A stretch of DNA of 53,154 nucleotides from an uncultured Solirubrobacterales bacterium (GTDB lineage Bacteria; Actinomycetota; Thermoleophilia; Solirubrobacterales; 70-9). The DNA is taken from the NCBI GenBank assembly GCA_903933815.1, contig CAIZLN010000017.1:1-53154 (forward strand), written 5' to 3'. This document shows, one piece after another, positions 9,351 to 16,691 of the stretch; the first letter of the stretch is position 1, and each line of letters opens with the position of its first letter. The notes beneath the pieces are model-generated. The model did not search any database. It worked only from the letters and a program-made list of their open reading frames with translations, and was not told the DNA's origin. A program made the position numbers and the translations under genes.

Positions 9351-9459
9351 GGCCGTTTTGAAGGCTGTGGGTGGCGTGGCCTGTCAGGCCCCGGATTGAG
9401 CCGGATCCCGCTCCGGCAGGGGACTGACGGGTGAATCAATCGGTCCCCGAAACCGCAGC

Positions 9460-9515
9460 ACCCTCAACCTTGACCACAACTTGAGGGTAGTGAAACTCTC
9501 AAGTAACCCTTGAGA
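9460..9515 (+). promoter_or_regulatory. Clustered CTCAA/TTGAG palindromes upstream of ftsZ promoter
   Basis: Two adjacent inverted repeats share one half-site. ACCCTCAA (9460-9467) is exactly complementary to TTGAGGGT (9481-9488). TCTCAAG (9497-9503) is exactly complementary to CTTGAGA (9509-9515) with a 5-nt loop. They end about 30 bp before the -35 box of the ftsZ promoter. No T-run follows, so a terminator for the murB-ftsQ unit is less likely than a protein binding site, though both remain possible. I do not recognise the motif as the site of a known regulator. Confidence 0.5.
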
Positions 9516-9545
9516 AAGACCCGTTGCAGGAGGCAGTGCGAACCG

Positions 9546-9574
9546 TTGACATCTGCGAATGTATGCCTTACTTT
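9546..9574 (+). promoter_or_regulatory. Predicted sigma-A type promoter of ftsZ
   Basis: The -35 box TTGACA (9546-9551) is a perfect consensus match. It is followed after exactly 17 nt by TACTTT (9569-9574), which fits the TAnnnT -10 pattern of Actinobacteria. The predicted start near 9581 leaves a leader of about 145 nt before the ftsZ ATG. This is the best -35/-10 pair I found in the window. Confidence 0.7.
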
Positions 9575-9726
9575 GAGCGGAATTCCAGAGAACCGGCCAG
9601 CCCCGCGAACCCTGAAGCGGGACTGAAGGTCCGGGACATGGACTACTCAGATCAGATTTCAACTCACGCATCAAAGCTTCAACACAAGACAGGCTTCAAC
9701 TCAGGCAACACGATTGGGACGGGAAG

Positions 9727-10806
9727 ATGGATAGCACCTACCTAGCGGTGATTAAGGTCGTCGGTTGCGGCGGCGGTGGTACGAACGCAGTCAGCAGGAT
9801 GGTCGATGCCGGAGTGCGCGGAGTCGAGTTCATCGCGGTCAACACGGACGCGCAGGCCTTGCAGGCCTGTGATGCAGACATCAAGATTTCGATCGGCCAG
9901 GAGCTGACGCGCGGGCTCGGCGCCGGTGGACGACCAGAAGTCGGGGCCGGCGCAGCGGCAGAGACCCGTGACGAGATCAAGGAGGCGCTCAAGGGTGCCG
10001 ACATGGTTTTCGTGACTGCCGGGGAGGGCGGTGGCACCGGGACCGGTTCAGCCCCTGTAATCGCCGAAATCGCCAAAGAGGAAATCGGCGCGTTGACTGT
10101 TGGCGCGGTCACCAAGCCGTTCGAGTTCGAGGGCAGGAACAGGATGCAGCAGGCGATGGAGGGAATCGAGAAGCTCCGCAACCACGTCGACACGCTGATA
10201 ATCGTTCCGAACGAAAAGCTGCTCCACGCAGTTGAACGGCGTACGAGCGTGCTCGATGCGTTCAAGATGGCCGATGACATCCTAAGGCAGGGTGTCCAGG
10301 GCATCACCGATCTGATCACGATTCCGGGATTGATCAACCTCGATTTTGCAGACGTCCGCACGATCATGCGCGATGCCGGTTCCGCTCTGATGGGCGTTGG
10401 GGTCGGGCAGGGTGAGAACCGTGCCCTCGATGCCGCCAAGGCAGCGATCACCTCCCCATTGATTGAGGAGTCGATCAAGGGCGCAACGGGAATGCTGCTG
10501 AACATCACCGGCCCTGAGGAGCTCGGTCTTTTCGAGGTCAACGAGGCGGCGCAGCTGATCCAGGAGGAAGCCGACCCGAACGCGAACATCATCTTTGGTT
10601 CGGTTGTCGACCAGTCGCTTGTTGACGAGGTCAGGGTTACCGTGATCGCAACGGGCTTCGAGGGCTTCGAGTTGCTCGCCCGCTCGCCGCAGAGGGTTCG
10701 TCGCCGCTATGAGAGCCGCAAGCGGGTCTCGGGCGATGACACTGATCTGAACAGCCTCCGCGTCGGTGACTCGGACATAGAGGTTCCGCCCTTCCTTCAG
10801 GATTAG
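9727..10806 (+). CDS. ftsZ: Cell division GTPase FtsZ
   Basis: FtsZ is the tubulin homologue that polymerises into the Z-ring. Motifs are the N-terminal [13 protein letters not shown], the tubulin signature [13 protein letters not shown] (about residues 103-115), the T7 synergy-loop region with [11 protein letters not shown], and a short C-terminal peptide DIEVPPFL that should bind partners such as SepF or FtsW. The linker between GTPase core and tail is short (about 35 residues). GGGACGGGAAG lies directly before the ATG as ribosome site. Transcription is probably driven by the promoter at 9546-9574. Neither ftsA nor, downstream, sepF, ylmG or divIVA is present here; glycine cleavage genes follow instead. 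The product is 359 aa. Confidence 0.98.
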   Translation: MDSTYLAVIKVVGCGGGGTNAVSRMVDAGVRGVEFIAVNTDAQALQACDADIKISIGQELTRGLGAGGRPEVGAGAAAETRDEIKEALKGADMVFVTAGEGGGTGTGSAPVIAEIAKEEIGALTVGAVTKPFEFEGRNRMQQAMEGIEKLRNHVDTLIIVPNEKLLHAVERRTSVLDAFKMADDILRQGVQGITDLITIPGLINLDFADVRTIMRDAGSALMGVGVGQGENRALDAAKAAITSPLIEESIKGATGMLLNITGPEELGLFEVNEAAQLIQEEADPNANIIFGSVVDQSLVDEVRVTVIATGFEGFELLARSPQRVRRRYESRKRVSGDDTDLNSLRVGDSDIEVPPFLQD

Positions 10807-10811
10807 TACCG

Positions 10812-10881
10812 CCGGGCCCGGTCAGCCTCGGCCCGGAGCAGATCCTTGTCGTGAAGCGTCCCCATTCGGAGGCGCTTCACG
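10812..10881 (+). terminator. Two stem-loops after ftsZ, possible terminator
   Basis: CCGGGCC (about 10812-10818) pairs with GGCCCGG (about 10830-10836). A second perfect 9-bp stem is formed by CGTGAAGCG (10850-10858) and CGCTTCACG (10873-10881), with a 14-nt loop. No run of T follows either stem, so this would be a weak or factor-assisted terminator. High-GC Actinobacteria often have such T-less stem-loops. A binding site or RNA-processing element cannot be excluded. Confidence 0.45.
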
Positions 10882-10950
10882 TCTGGCTGCCCGGAAGAGT
10901 GTTCCCCTTGATCGCCGTCCGCGCCTGACCCGCCCTGTCGAGCCCCTGAG

Positions 10951-10978
10951 TCTGACTCGTCGGCCTGCTGCCTTAAGC
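10951..10978 (+). promoter_or_regulatory. Predicted leaderless promoter of gcvT
   Basis: TAAGCT (10973-10978) fits the TAnnnT -10 pattern and ends 7 nt before the GTG at 10986, so transcription would begin at or next to the start codon. CTGACT (10951-10956), 16 nt upstream, is a partial -35 match. There is no ribosome site between the box and the start. I saw no glycine-riboswitch core in the 179-nt gap. Confidence 0.5.
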
Positions 10979-10985
10979 TGATCGG

Positions 10986-12083
10986 GTGAGTACTCCCTCG
11001 ACACAGGCGCGAACCACTCCACTTCACGCAATTCATGTCGAGGCAGGGGCAAAGATGGTTGACTTCTCCGGCTGGGAGATGCCGGTCTATTACGACGGGA
11101 TTCGTGAGGAGCACGTCGCAGTTCGGACTCACGCCGGGATCTTCGATGTCTCCCACATGGGTCAGATCGAGGTCGAGGGGCCAGGCTCACTCGCCTTCCT
11201 TCAGCGTTTGCTCAGCAACGACATCTCGAGGATCCAGGTCGGCGGAGCCCAGTACTCGATGCTCCTGAACGACGAGGCGGGCGTTGTCGACGATCTGTTC
11301 GTCTACCGCCTGGGGGGTGACCGCTACCTGGTGGTCACCAATGCCGGTAACCACCAGACCGATCTCCTCCACTTCGGGATTGTCTCGCGCGGCTTCGATG
11401 TCCATGTGAGGGATGCCAGTGATAACTACGTGATGCTCGCGGTTCAGGGGCCAAATGCGCGGCGCACTCTTTCCGAGCAGATGCATCTGGAACTTCCGGA
11501 CAGGATGAAGGTGATCGCGCATCAGGTCGGCCGGAGGGCAGGGATCATCTGTGGCACCGGCTACACCGGTGAGGACGGGGTGGAGCTGCTGATCGATCCT
11601 GAAATCGCCCCGGCCGTCTGGGCCGAACTGGTGGATGTCGGCATTGTGCCGTGTGGTCTGGGCGCCCGGGACACCCTGCGCCTGGAGGCCTGTTACCACC
11701 TCCATGGCAATGACCTCTCAACCGAAATAGATCCGATCTCGGCCGGTCTCGGCTGGGCCTGTGTCGAGTCAACCGGGTTCATCGGTTCCGACCGGGTGGC
11801 CGCCCTGAGGGCCGGTGGCACCGACGAGACGCTGGTTCCGTTTCTGATCGAAGGCGAGGGCATACCCCGGGCCGGTAACTCGGTGATGCTGGGCGAGGAG
11901 ACCGTGGGCGAAGTGAGCAGCGGCACCTTCTCGCCATCGCTGGGTTCAGGGATCGGTATGGCCTATGTCAGGAGCGACCTGATCAGCCCCGGAACGCTGC
12001 TCGCGGTGGATGTGCGGGGAAAGCGTCGGACGGCGCGCGTAAGCTCCAAGCCTCTTTACACGAAGGTGAAACAGGAGACCTGA
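10986..12083 (+). CDS. gcvT: Glycine cleavage system T protein (aminomethyltransferase)
   Basis: GcvT takes the aminomethyl group carried by lipoyl-GcvH, releases ammonia and passes the one-carbon unit to tetrahydrofolate. The 365-aa protein starts with the typical TPLHAIHVEAGAKMVDFSGWEMPV and continues with GIFDVSHMGQ, TGYTGEDGVEL and GLGARDTLRLEACYHLHGNDL, which distinguish true GcvT from YgfZ-type relatives. The C-terminal barrel ends normally. The GTG start is supported by the -10 box 7 nt upstream. It heads a compact four-gene unit gcvT-gcvH-gcvPA-gcvPB; gcvH begins 2 nt after the gcvT stop. Confidence 0.95.
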   Translation: MSTPSTQARTTPLHAIHVEAGAKMVDFSGWEMPVYYDGIREEHVAVRTHAGIFDVSHMGQIEVEGPGSLAFLQRLLSNDISRIQVGGAQYSMLLNDEAGVVDDLFVYRLGGDRYLVVTNAGNHQTDLLHFGIVSRGFDVHVRDASDNYVMLAVQGPNARRTLSEQMHLELPDRMKVIAHQVGRRAGIICGTGYTGEDGVELLIDPEIAPAVWAELVDVGIVPCGLGARDTLRLEACYHLHGNDLSTEIDPISAGLGWACVESTGFIGSDRVAALRAGGTDETLVPFLIEGEGIPRAGNSVMLGEETVGEVSSGTFSPSLGSGIGMAYVRSDLISPGTLLAVDVRGKRRTARVSSKPLYTKVKQET

Positions 12084-12085
12084 CG

Positions 12086-12472
12086 ATGTCCGAGCCAAGC
12101 TATCCAGAAGACCTCCGCTACCACCCGGAGCACGACTGGGCCCGCATCGACGGCGGGGAGGCCACGCTCGGAATCACCTGGTACGCACAGGATGCCCTGG
12201 GCGAGGTCGTCTTCTACGACGGCCCGGAGGTCGGCGCGGAGGTCAGCAAGGACCAGCCGTATGCCGAGGTCGAATCAGTCAAGGCGGTATCCGACGTGAT
12301 CGCGCCACTTTCGGGCGAGGTCATCGCGGTCAACGAGAGTCTGGCCGATGCCCCCGAGGCGGTCAACGCTGACCCATACGAGACCGGCTGGATGGTCAAG
12401 ATCCGGCTCAGCGAACCGTCCGAGGTCGACTCTCTGCTGGATTCAGCAAGCTACGCGGCGTCGCTGGAGTAG
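12086..12472 (+). CDS. gcvH: Glycine cleavage system H protein
   Basis: GcvH is the lipoyl carrier that shuttles the aminomethyl intermediate between the P, T and L proteins. The 128-aa protein contains the lipoylation region VESVKAVSD (Lys about residue 66) and the C-terminal NADPYETGWMVKI, both standard. GAAACAGGAGACC gives a good ribosome site before the ATG. It lies between gcvT and gcvPA with very short gaps, so stoichiometric expression from one transcript is likely. No L protein (dihydrolipoyl dehydrogenase) gene is in the window; it is normally shared with other complexes and encoded elsewhere. Confidence 0.96.
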   Translation: MSEPSYPEDLRYHPEHDWARIDGGEATLGITWYAQDALGEVVFYDGPEVGAEVSKDQPYAEVESVKAVSDVIAPLSGEVIAVNESLADAPEAVNADPYETGWMVKIRLSEPSEVDSLLDSASYAASLE

Positions 12473-12476
12473 TCCG

Positions 12477-13922
12477 ATGGCCGGGTACACACCTGCCACT
12501 GGTCCCGACCGCGAGGCGATGCTCGATGCGATCGGGGTCGACTCGATCGACCAGCTCTTCGAGCAGGTTCCGGAGGAGGTCCGACTGAACCGCCCTCTGG
12601 CGCTCGAGGACGGGCTCAGTGAATCCGAGGTCTACTCCCGGATGGCGGAGCTTGCGTCGAAGAACCGTAACCCCGAAGGGGACCCGGGCTTTCTCGGGGC
12701 CGGCATGTACGACCACTACGTGCCGGCGATCGTCGACGCGATCACCAGCCGGTCTGAATTCCTGACCCCGTACACGCCGTACCAGCCCGAGGTCTCCCAG
12801 GGCGGCCTCCAGGTGATGTTCGAGTTCCAGACTGCGATGTCGGAAATCACCGGCCTGCCGGTCTCAAACGCGGGCCTCTACGAAGGGCCTTCGGCCGCTG
12901 CTTCGGCCGCCTACCTGGCGATGGCGGTCACCGGCCGCAACGGCCTGGTCGCCTCGCGCGGCATACATCCGCACAGCCGGGAGACCCTCGCCACACACGC
13001 AGTCGGATTCGGTGCGGAGCTGAGCGAAGTCGGCCTTGAAGACGGCCTGACCGACGCTGCCGCGCTCGAGGCCGCGATCGGTGAAGACACCGCTGCCGTA
13101 TTTCTCCAGAACCCGAACTTTCTCGGATCGGTCGAGGACATCGCCCGGCTCGGCGAGTTCGCCTCCGCCCGCGGCGCACTGGTCGTGGTTGCGGTCGACC
13201 CGATGACCCTGGGCGTGCTCAGGCCACCCGGCGAATGCGGCGCTGACATCGCATTTGGCGAGGGCCAGCCGCTCGGCAACAGGCTTGACTTCGGCGGGCC
13301 GTCCTTCGGGTTCTTCTGTGCGCGGGAGGAGTACCTGCGCAAGATGCCGGGCCGGATCGCCGGCCAGACTGAAGACGTCGATGGCAGGCGGGGTTTCGTG
13401 CTCGCCCTCCAGACCCGTGAGCAGCACATCCGCCGGGAGAAGGCAACCAGCAATATCTGCACCTCCCAGGCCCTGAACGCTCTGGCCGGCGTTATCCACC
13501 TTTCCTGGCTCGGCAAGGCGGGATTCGTCGAGATCGGGGAGATGCTGGCCCGGAGAACCGCCTTCGCCCGTCGCCGGATCGCGGCGATCGACGGCTTCGA
13601 ACTGCTTCACGACGCCCCGGTGGTTCGTGAGTTCGCGGTGCGCTCGACCTCCGTGCCGGTGGAAGCACTGCGCTCCGGCGCCGACGCCACGGGCTCACGG
13701 CTTCAGGTCTACCCGCTCGGCCGCGATTACCCCGAGTTCGAGGACGGCTTTCTTGTCGCCCTCACCGAGCAGCGTGACGTGAAGGACATCGAGTGGCTCT
13801 GTGCCGCCCTGGAGCGCAGCGCAGCGGCCGGAGCCTCTGAGCCGGCGACATCCTCCGGTGCGGCGGGAACTCAAACGCCACCGGCCGACACGGCGGCGCC
13901 GAAGCTGAGGCTGGCCTCGTGA
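12477..13922 (+). CDS. gcvPA: Glycine dehydrogenase (decarboxylating) subunit 1
   Basis: This is the N-terminal half of the split P protein, which decarboxylates glycine with PLP and loads the aminomethyl group on GcvH. The protein begins with the family sequence of this subunit (GVDSIDQLFEQVPEEVR) and contains FLGAGMYDHYVPAIVD and TPYQPEVSQGGLQ, with QEHIRREKATSNICT-type residues later in the chain. The ATG at 12477 is 4 nt after the gcvH stop; the frame is open further upstream only because it overlaps gcvH. Length is 481 aa. The last 35 or so residues are an Ala/Pro/Ser-rich tail outside the family core. GTGA overlaps the partner gene, as expected for a complex. Confidence 0.95.
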   Translation: MAGYTPATGPDREAMLDAIGVDSIDQLFEQVPEEVRLNRPLALEDGLSESEVYSRMAELASKNRNPEGDPGFLGAGMYDHYVPAIVDAITSRSEFLTPYTPYQPEVSQGGLQVMFEFQTAMSEITGLPVSNAGLYEGPSAAASAAYLAMAVTGRNGLVASRGIHPHSRETLATHAVGFGAELSEVGLEDGLTDAAALEAAIGEDTAAVFLQNPNFLGSVEDIARLGEFASARGALVVVAVDPMTLGVLRPPGECGADIAFGEGQPLGNRLDFGGPSFGFFCAREEYLRKMPGRIAGQTEDVDGRRGFVLALQTREQHIRREKATSNICTSQALNALAGVIHLSWLGKAGFVEIGEMLARRTAFARRRIAAIDGFELLHDAPVVREFAVRSTSVPVEALRSGADATGSRLQVYPLGRDYPEFEDGFLVALTEQRDVKDIEWLCAALERSAAAGASEPATSSGAAGTQTPPADTAAPKLRLAS

Positions 13923-15442
13923 GCTCCGCCACGCTGACAGAGACTCCCCAGCAGGCCGAGCGGGCCGAGACGATTTATGAGAAGTCAGTCCCCGGACGTC
14001 GCGCTGCCCAGCTTCCGCCCAGTGGGGTCGGCGAGACCCCGATCGAGGAGCTGATTCCGGCCGGCCTGCTTCGGGAGACCCCGGCCGAGCTGCCGGAGGT
14101 TTCCGAGCCGGAGATCATCCGCCATTACAACCGGCTCTCACGCCGGAACTTCGACCTCGACACCGGCTTCTACCCGCTTGGCTCCTGCACCATGAAGTAC
14201 AACCCGCGGCTCAACGAACGGGTCGCCGCGCTGCCGGGCAACGCCAGACTCCACCCGGCGGCCGAGCCGGAGGACGCCCAGGGCGCGCTCGAGCTGATGT
14301 ACCTGCTGCAGGAGTCGCTGGGCGAGATCTGCGGCCTGCCTCACGTGAGCCTCCAGCCTTCGGCCGGTTCCCAGGGCGAGCTGGCGGGACTGCTTCTGAC
14401 CCGTGCCTACCACGCGGACCGCGGCCGCAATCCGCGCAAGGTGCTGACCCCCGACACCGCCCACGGCACCAACCCGGCATCGGTCACCATGGCCGGCTAC
14501 GAGGTGGTCAAGGTCGCGACCAACGAAGACGGCGGGGTGGACATCGACGACCTGCGCTCGAAGGTCGATGAAGACGTCGCCTGTCTGATGCTGACCAACC
14601 CGAACACACTCGGCGTGTTCGACTCGAACATCGTCGAGATCGCCGGTCTGGTCCACGATGCCGGCGGCCTGCTCTACTACGACGGTGCCAACCTGAACGC
14701 GATCATGGGCCAGGCCAGACCGGGTGACATGGGCTTCGACATCGTCCACGTCAACCTGCATAAGTCCTTCTCTCAGCCTCACGGCGGCGGCGGGCCGGGC
14801 GCCGGTCCGATCGCCGTATCCGACCGGGTCGAGCCGTTCATCCCGAGGCCGCAGGTGGTCCGGGTGGCCGACGGCGAAGGTGGCTGGAAGTACGACCTCG
14901 ATGAAGACAGGCCGAAGTCGATCGGCCGGATGCGCGGATTCCAGGGCAACTTCGGAGTATTCGTGCGCTCCTACGCCTACATCCTCAGCCTCGGTGGAGA
15001 CGGCCTGAGCGAAGCCTCAAGGCTGGCGGTGCTGAACGCGAACTACCTCAAGCAGCGCCTCTCCGAAGGCCGGGCAGGAAAGTACCTGCCGGTCGGGTTC
15101 GACCGCCACTGCATGCACGAGTTCGTGCTCTCCGGCGCGCCGATGAAGAAGCAGCTCGGGATTCGGACACTCGACCTGGCCAAGCGCCTGCTCGACTTCG
15201 GCTTTCATCCGCCGACCGTCTACTTTCCGCTGCTGGTCGATGAGGCCCTGATGGTAGAACCGGTCGAGACCGAGAGCAAAGAGGTCCTCGACTCCTTCGC
15301 AGACGCAATCGAGAAGATCCTCGAGGAGGCCGAGCGGGACCCGGCGATCGCCACAGAGGCGCCGTACACGACCCCGGTGCGCCGGCTGGACGAAGTCGCT
15401 GCCAGCCGCAACCCGGTGATCCGCCAGCCCAAGCCCGAGTAG
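13919..15442 (+). CDS. gcvPB: Glycine dehydrogenase (decarboxylating) subunit 2
   Basis: This is the PLP-carrying half of the split glycine decarboxylase. The PLP lysine sits in NLHKSFSQPHGGGGPG, and upstream are GSCTMKYNPR and DTAHGTNPASV, all diagnostic. The 507-aa length is normal, with a short variable N-terminal segment of about 20 residues. The GTG start overlaps the gcvPA stop by 4 nt, so translation of the two subunits is coupled. The gene ends the gcv unit; trpS follows 29 nt later with its own predicted promoter. Confidence 0.96.
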   Translation: MSSATLTETPQQAERAETIYEKSVPGRRAAQLPPSGVGETPIEELIPAGLLRETPAELPEVSEPEIIRHYNRLSRRNFDLDTGFYPLGSCTMKYNPRLNERVAALPGNARLHPAAEPEDAQGALELMYLLQESLGEICGLPHVSLQPSAGSQGELAGLLLTRAYHADRGRNPRKVLTPDTAHGTNPASVTMAGYEVVKVATNEDGGVDIDDLRSKVDEDVACLMLTNPNTLGVFDSNIVEIAGLVHDAGGLLYYDGANLNAIMGQARPGDMGFDIVHVNLHKSFSQPHGGGGPGAGPIAVSDRVEPFIPRPQVVRVADGEGGWKYDLDEDRPKSIGRMRGFQGNFGVFVRSYAYILSLGGDGLSEASRLAVLNANYLKQRLSEGRAGKYLPVGFDRHCMHEFVLSGAPMKKQLGIRTLDLAKRLLDFGFHPPTVYFPLLVDEALMVEPVETESKEVLDSFADAIEKILEEAERDPAIATEAPYTTPVRRLDEVAASRNPVIRQPKPE

Positions 15443-15457
15443 AACCCCGGTTCGCTC

Positions 15458-15463
15458 TAGAGT
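15458..15463 (+). promoter_or_regulatory. Predicted leaderless -10 box of trpS
   Basis: TAGAGT fits TAnnnT and ends 8 nt before the ATG at 15472. The intervening bases TGGCCGCG contain no ribosome site. I see no clear -35 box. Confidence 0.45.
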
Positions 15464-15471
15464 TGGCCGCG

Positions 15472-16467
15472 ATGAGAATCTTTTCCGGCATCCAGCCGAC
15501 CGGGCGCAAGCACCTTGGCAACTACATCGGCGCGATCCGTCAGTACGTCGAAGGCCAGGACCGCGGCGATCCGGCCGTGTTCTGCATCGTCGACCTGCAC
15601 GCGATCACGGTCGCCTACGACCCGAAAGAGCTGCGCGAGCGGCTGTACGACACCACCGCGATCCTGCTGGCGGCCGGCCTTGATCCGGCCCGCTGCATCC
15701 TTTTCCGGCAGTCGGACGTGCATGAGCACACTGAGCTCGCCTGGCTGCTGGGCGCGGTCTGCGCCCACGGCGACCTCAACCGCATGCATCAGTTCAAGGA
15801 CAAGTCCGCGACCCAGCGTGAGCTTGTCTCGGCCGGGCTGTTCTTCTACCCGGTGCTGCAGGCGGCTGACGTGCTCGCCTACCGGGCCGACGAAGTGCCG
15901 GTCGGCGAGGACCAGCGCCAGCACATTGAGCTGATGCGCGAGATCGCCCGGCGTTTCAATGAGCGCTTCGGCGAGACCCTGGTCGTGCCCGACCACCGCA
16001 TCCCCGAGATCGGGGCCAAGGTGATGGACCTTCAGGAGCCCGAACGCAAGATGTCGACGACGGTCGGCGCCGACAGCGGCCGGGTCTACGTGCTCGACGA
16101 AGAAAAGGCGATCCGCAAGAAGTTCGGCTCGGCCGTGACCGATTCCGGCCGCGAGATCCGTCGCGGGGAGGACAAAGCCGGGATCACCAACCTGATCGGC
16201 ATCCTCTCGGTCGCCACCGGGGTCCCGGAGGCGCAGATCGAAGCCGACTTCGAAGGCAAGGGCTACGGTGACTTCAAGAAGGCCGTCGCCGATGCCGTGG
16301 TCGAGTTCCTGGCCCCGGTGCGCGAGGCCTATCCGGAGATCCGCGCCGACGAAGGAGCCCTGGAGCTGGTTCTCTCCAATGGAGCCGATCGGGCTCGCGA
16401 GATCGCCTCCAGGACGCTGGAGGACGTACGCACGGCCATGGGCGTCGGCGTACCGCCTGCCCGATGA
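15472..16467 (+). CDS. trpS: Tryptophanyl-tRNA synthetase
   Basis: This class I synthetase charges tRNA-Trp in the cytoplasm. The start ATG gives MRIFSGIQPTGRKHLGNYIG, in which HLGN is the HIGH-type motif. The second ATP motif reads KMSTT (about residues 190-194) in place of KMSKS, a variant I recall from other bacterial TrpRS. FYPVLQAADVL and GEDQRQHIEL identify the Trp-specific family. The product is 331 aa. The frame could be extended by three codons to a TTG at 15463, but that lies in the proposed -10 box. It probably forms its own unit between the gcv operon and the small ORF before scpA. Confidence 0.95.
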   Translation: MRIFSGIQPTGRKHLGNYIGAIRQYVEGQDRGDPAVFCIVDLHAITVAYDPKELRERLYDTTAILLAAGLDPARCILFRQSDVHEHTELAWLLGAVCAHGDLNRMHQFKDKSATQRELVSAGLFFYPVLQAADVLAYRADEVPVGEDQRQHIELMREIARRFNERFGETLVVPDHRIPEIGAKVMDLQEPERKMSTTVGADSGRVYVLDEEKAIRKKFGSAVTDSGREIRRGEDKAGITNLIGILSVATGVPEAQIEADFEGKGYGDFKKAVADAVVEFLAPVREAYPEIRADEGALELVLSNGADRAREIASRTLEDVRTAMGVGVPPAR

Positions 16468-16508
16468 ACTGTGTCCGGGAATCAGCATTCAGGTAAGAAC
16501 CAGAGCGT

Positions 16509-16655
16509 ATGCCCGGTCCCAAGCTCGCAGTCCGGATCGCAGTGGTTGCTTTTGGCCTGCTGGTACTCGGCGGGGCCTGGTTGGTCTCCCGGAGTGAGCC
16601 ACCACGGCCAGATCCCCCGGCCCCGCAGTCCCTGGAGCGACCTTCAGGCAACTGA
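16509..16655 (+). CDS. Small predicted single-pass membrane protein (48 aa), unrecognised
   Basis: An ATG-started frame of 48 codons lies in the 218-nt gap between trpS and scpA. It encodes a basic N-terminus (MPGPKLAVR), a hydrophobic span of about 17 residues (IAVVAFGLLVLGGAWLV) and a Pro-rich polar tail of about 22 residues ending in TGA at 16653-16655. The positive-inside pattern and an uninterrupted span make a real membrane peptide plausible. No strong ribosome site is seen (CCAGAGCG before the ATG). I do not recognise the protein. Chance remains possible at this length. Conservation between trpS and scpA in relatives would decide. Confidence 0.45.
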   Translation: MPGPKLAVRIAVVAFGLLVLGGAWLVSRSEPPRPDPPAPQSLERPSGN

Positions 16656-16679
16656 CACCTAGCCGACCGGACGCCTCTT

Positions 16680-16685
16680 TAGCCT
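16680..16685 (+). promoter_or_regulatory. Predicted leaderless -10 box of scpA
   Basis: TAGCCT ends 6 nt before the GTG at 16692. A first GTG at 16686 directly abuts the box and would fall before the transcription start, so the second GTG is preferred. The -35 region is unclear; CTGACA at 16652-16657 is too far upstream. Confidence 0.4.
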
Positions 16686-16691
16686 GTGAGC

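Noticed and set aside
10807-10985. Glycine riboswitch before gcvT
   Set aside because: The gap contains stem-loops but I could not find the conserved glycine-aptamer core. The -10 box at leaderless distance also leaves no room for a 5' leader.
15457-16488. 343-aa reverse-strand open frame opposite trpS
   Set aside because: It is a mirror of trpS codons in high-GC DNA. The translation has no recognisable motif, and TrpRS signatures on the forward strand are unmistakable.
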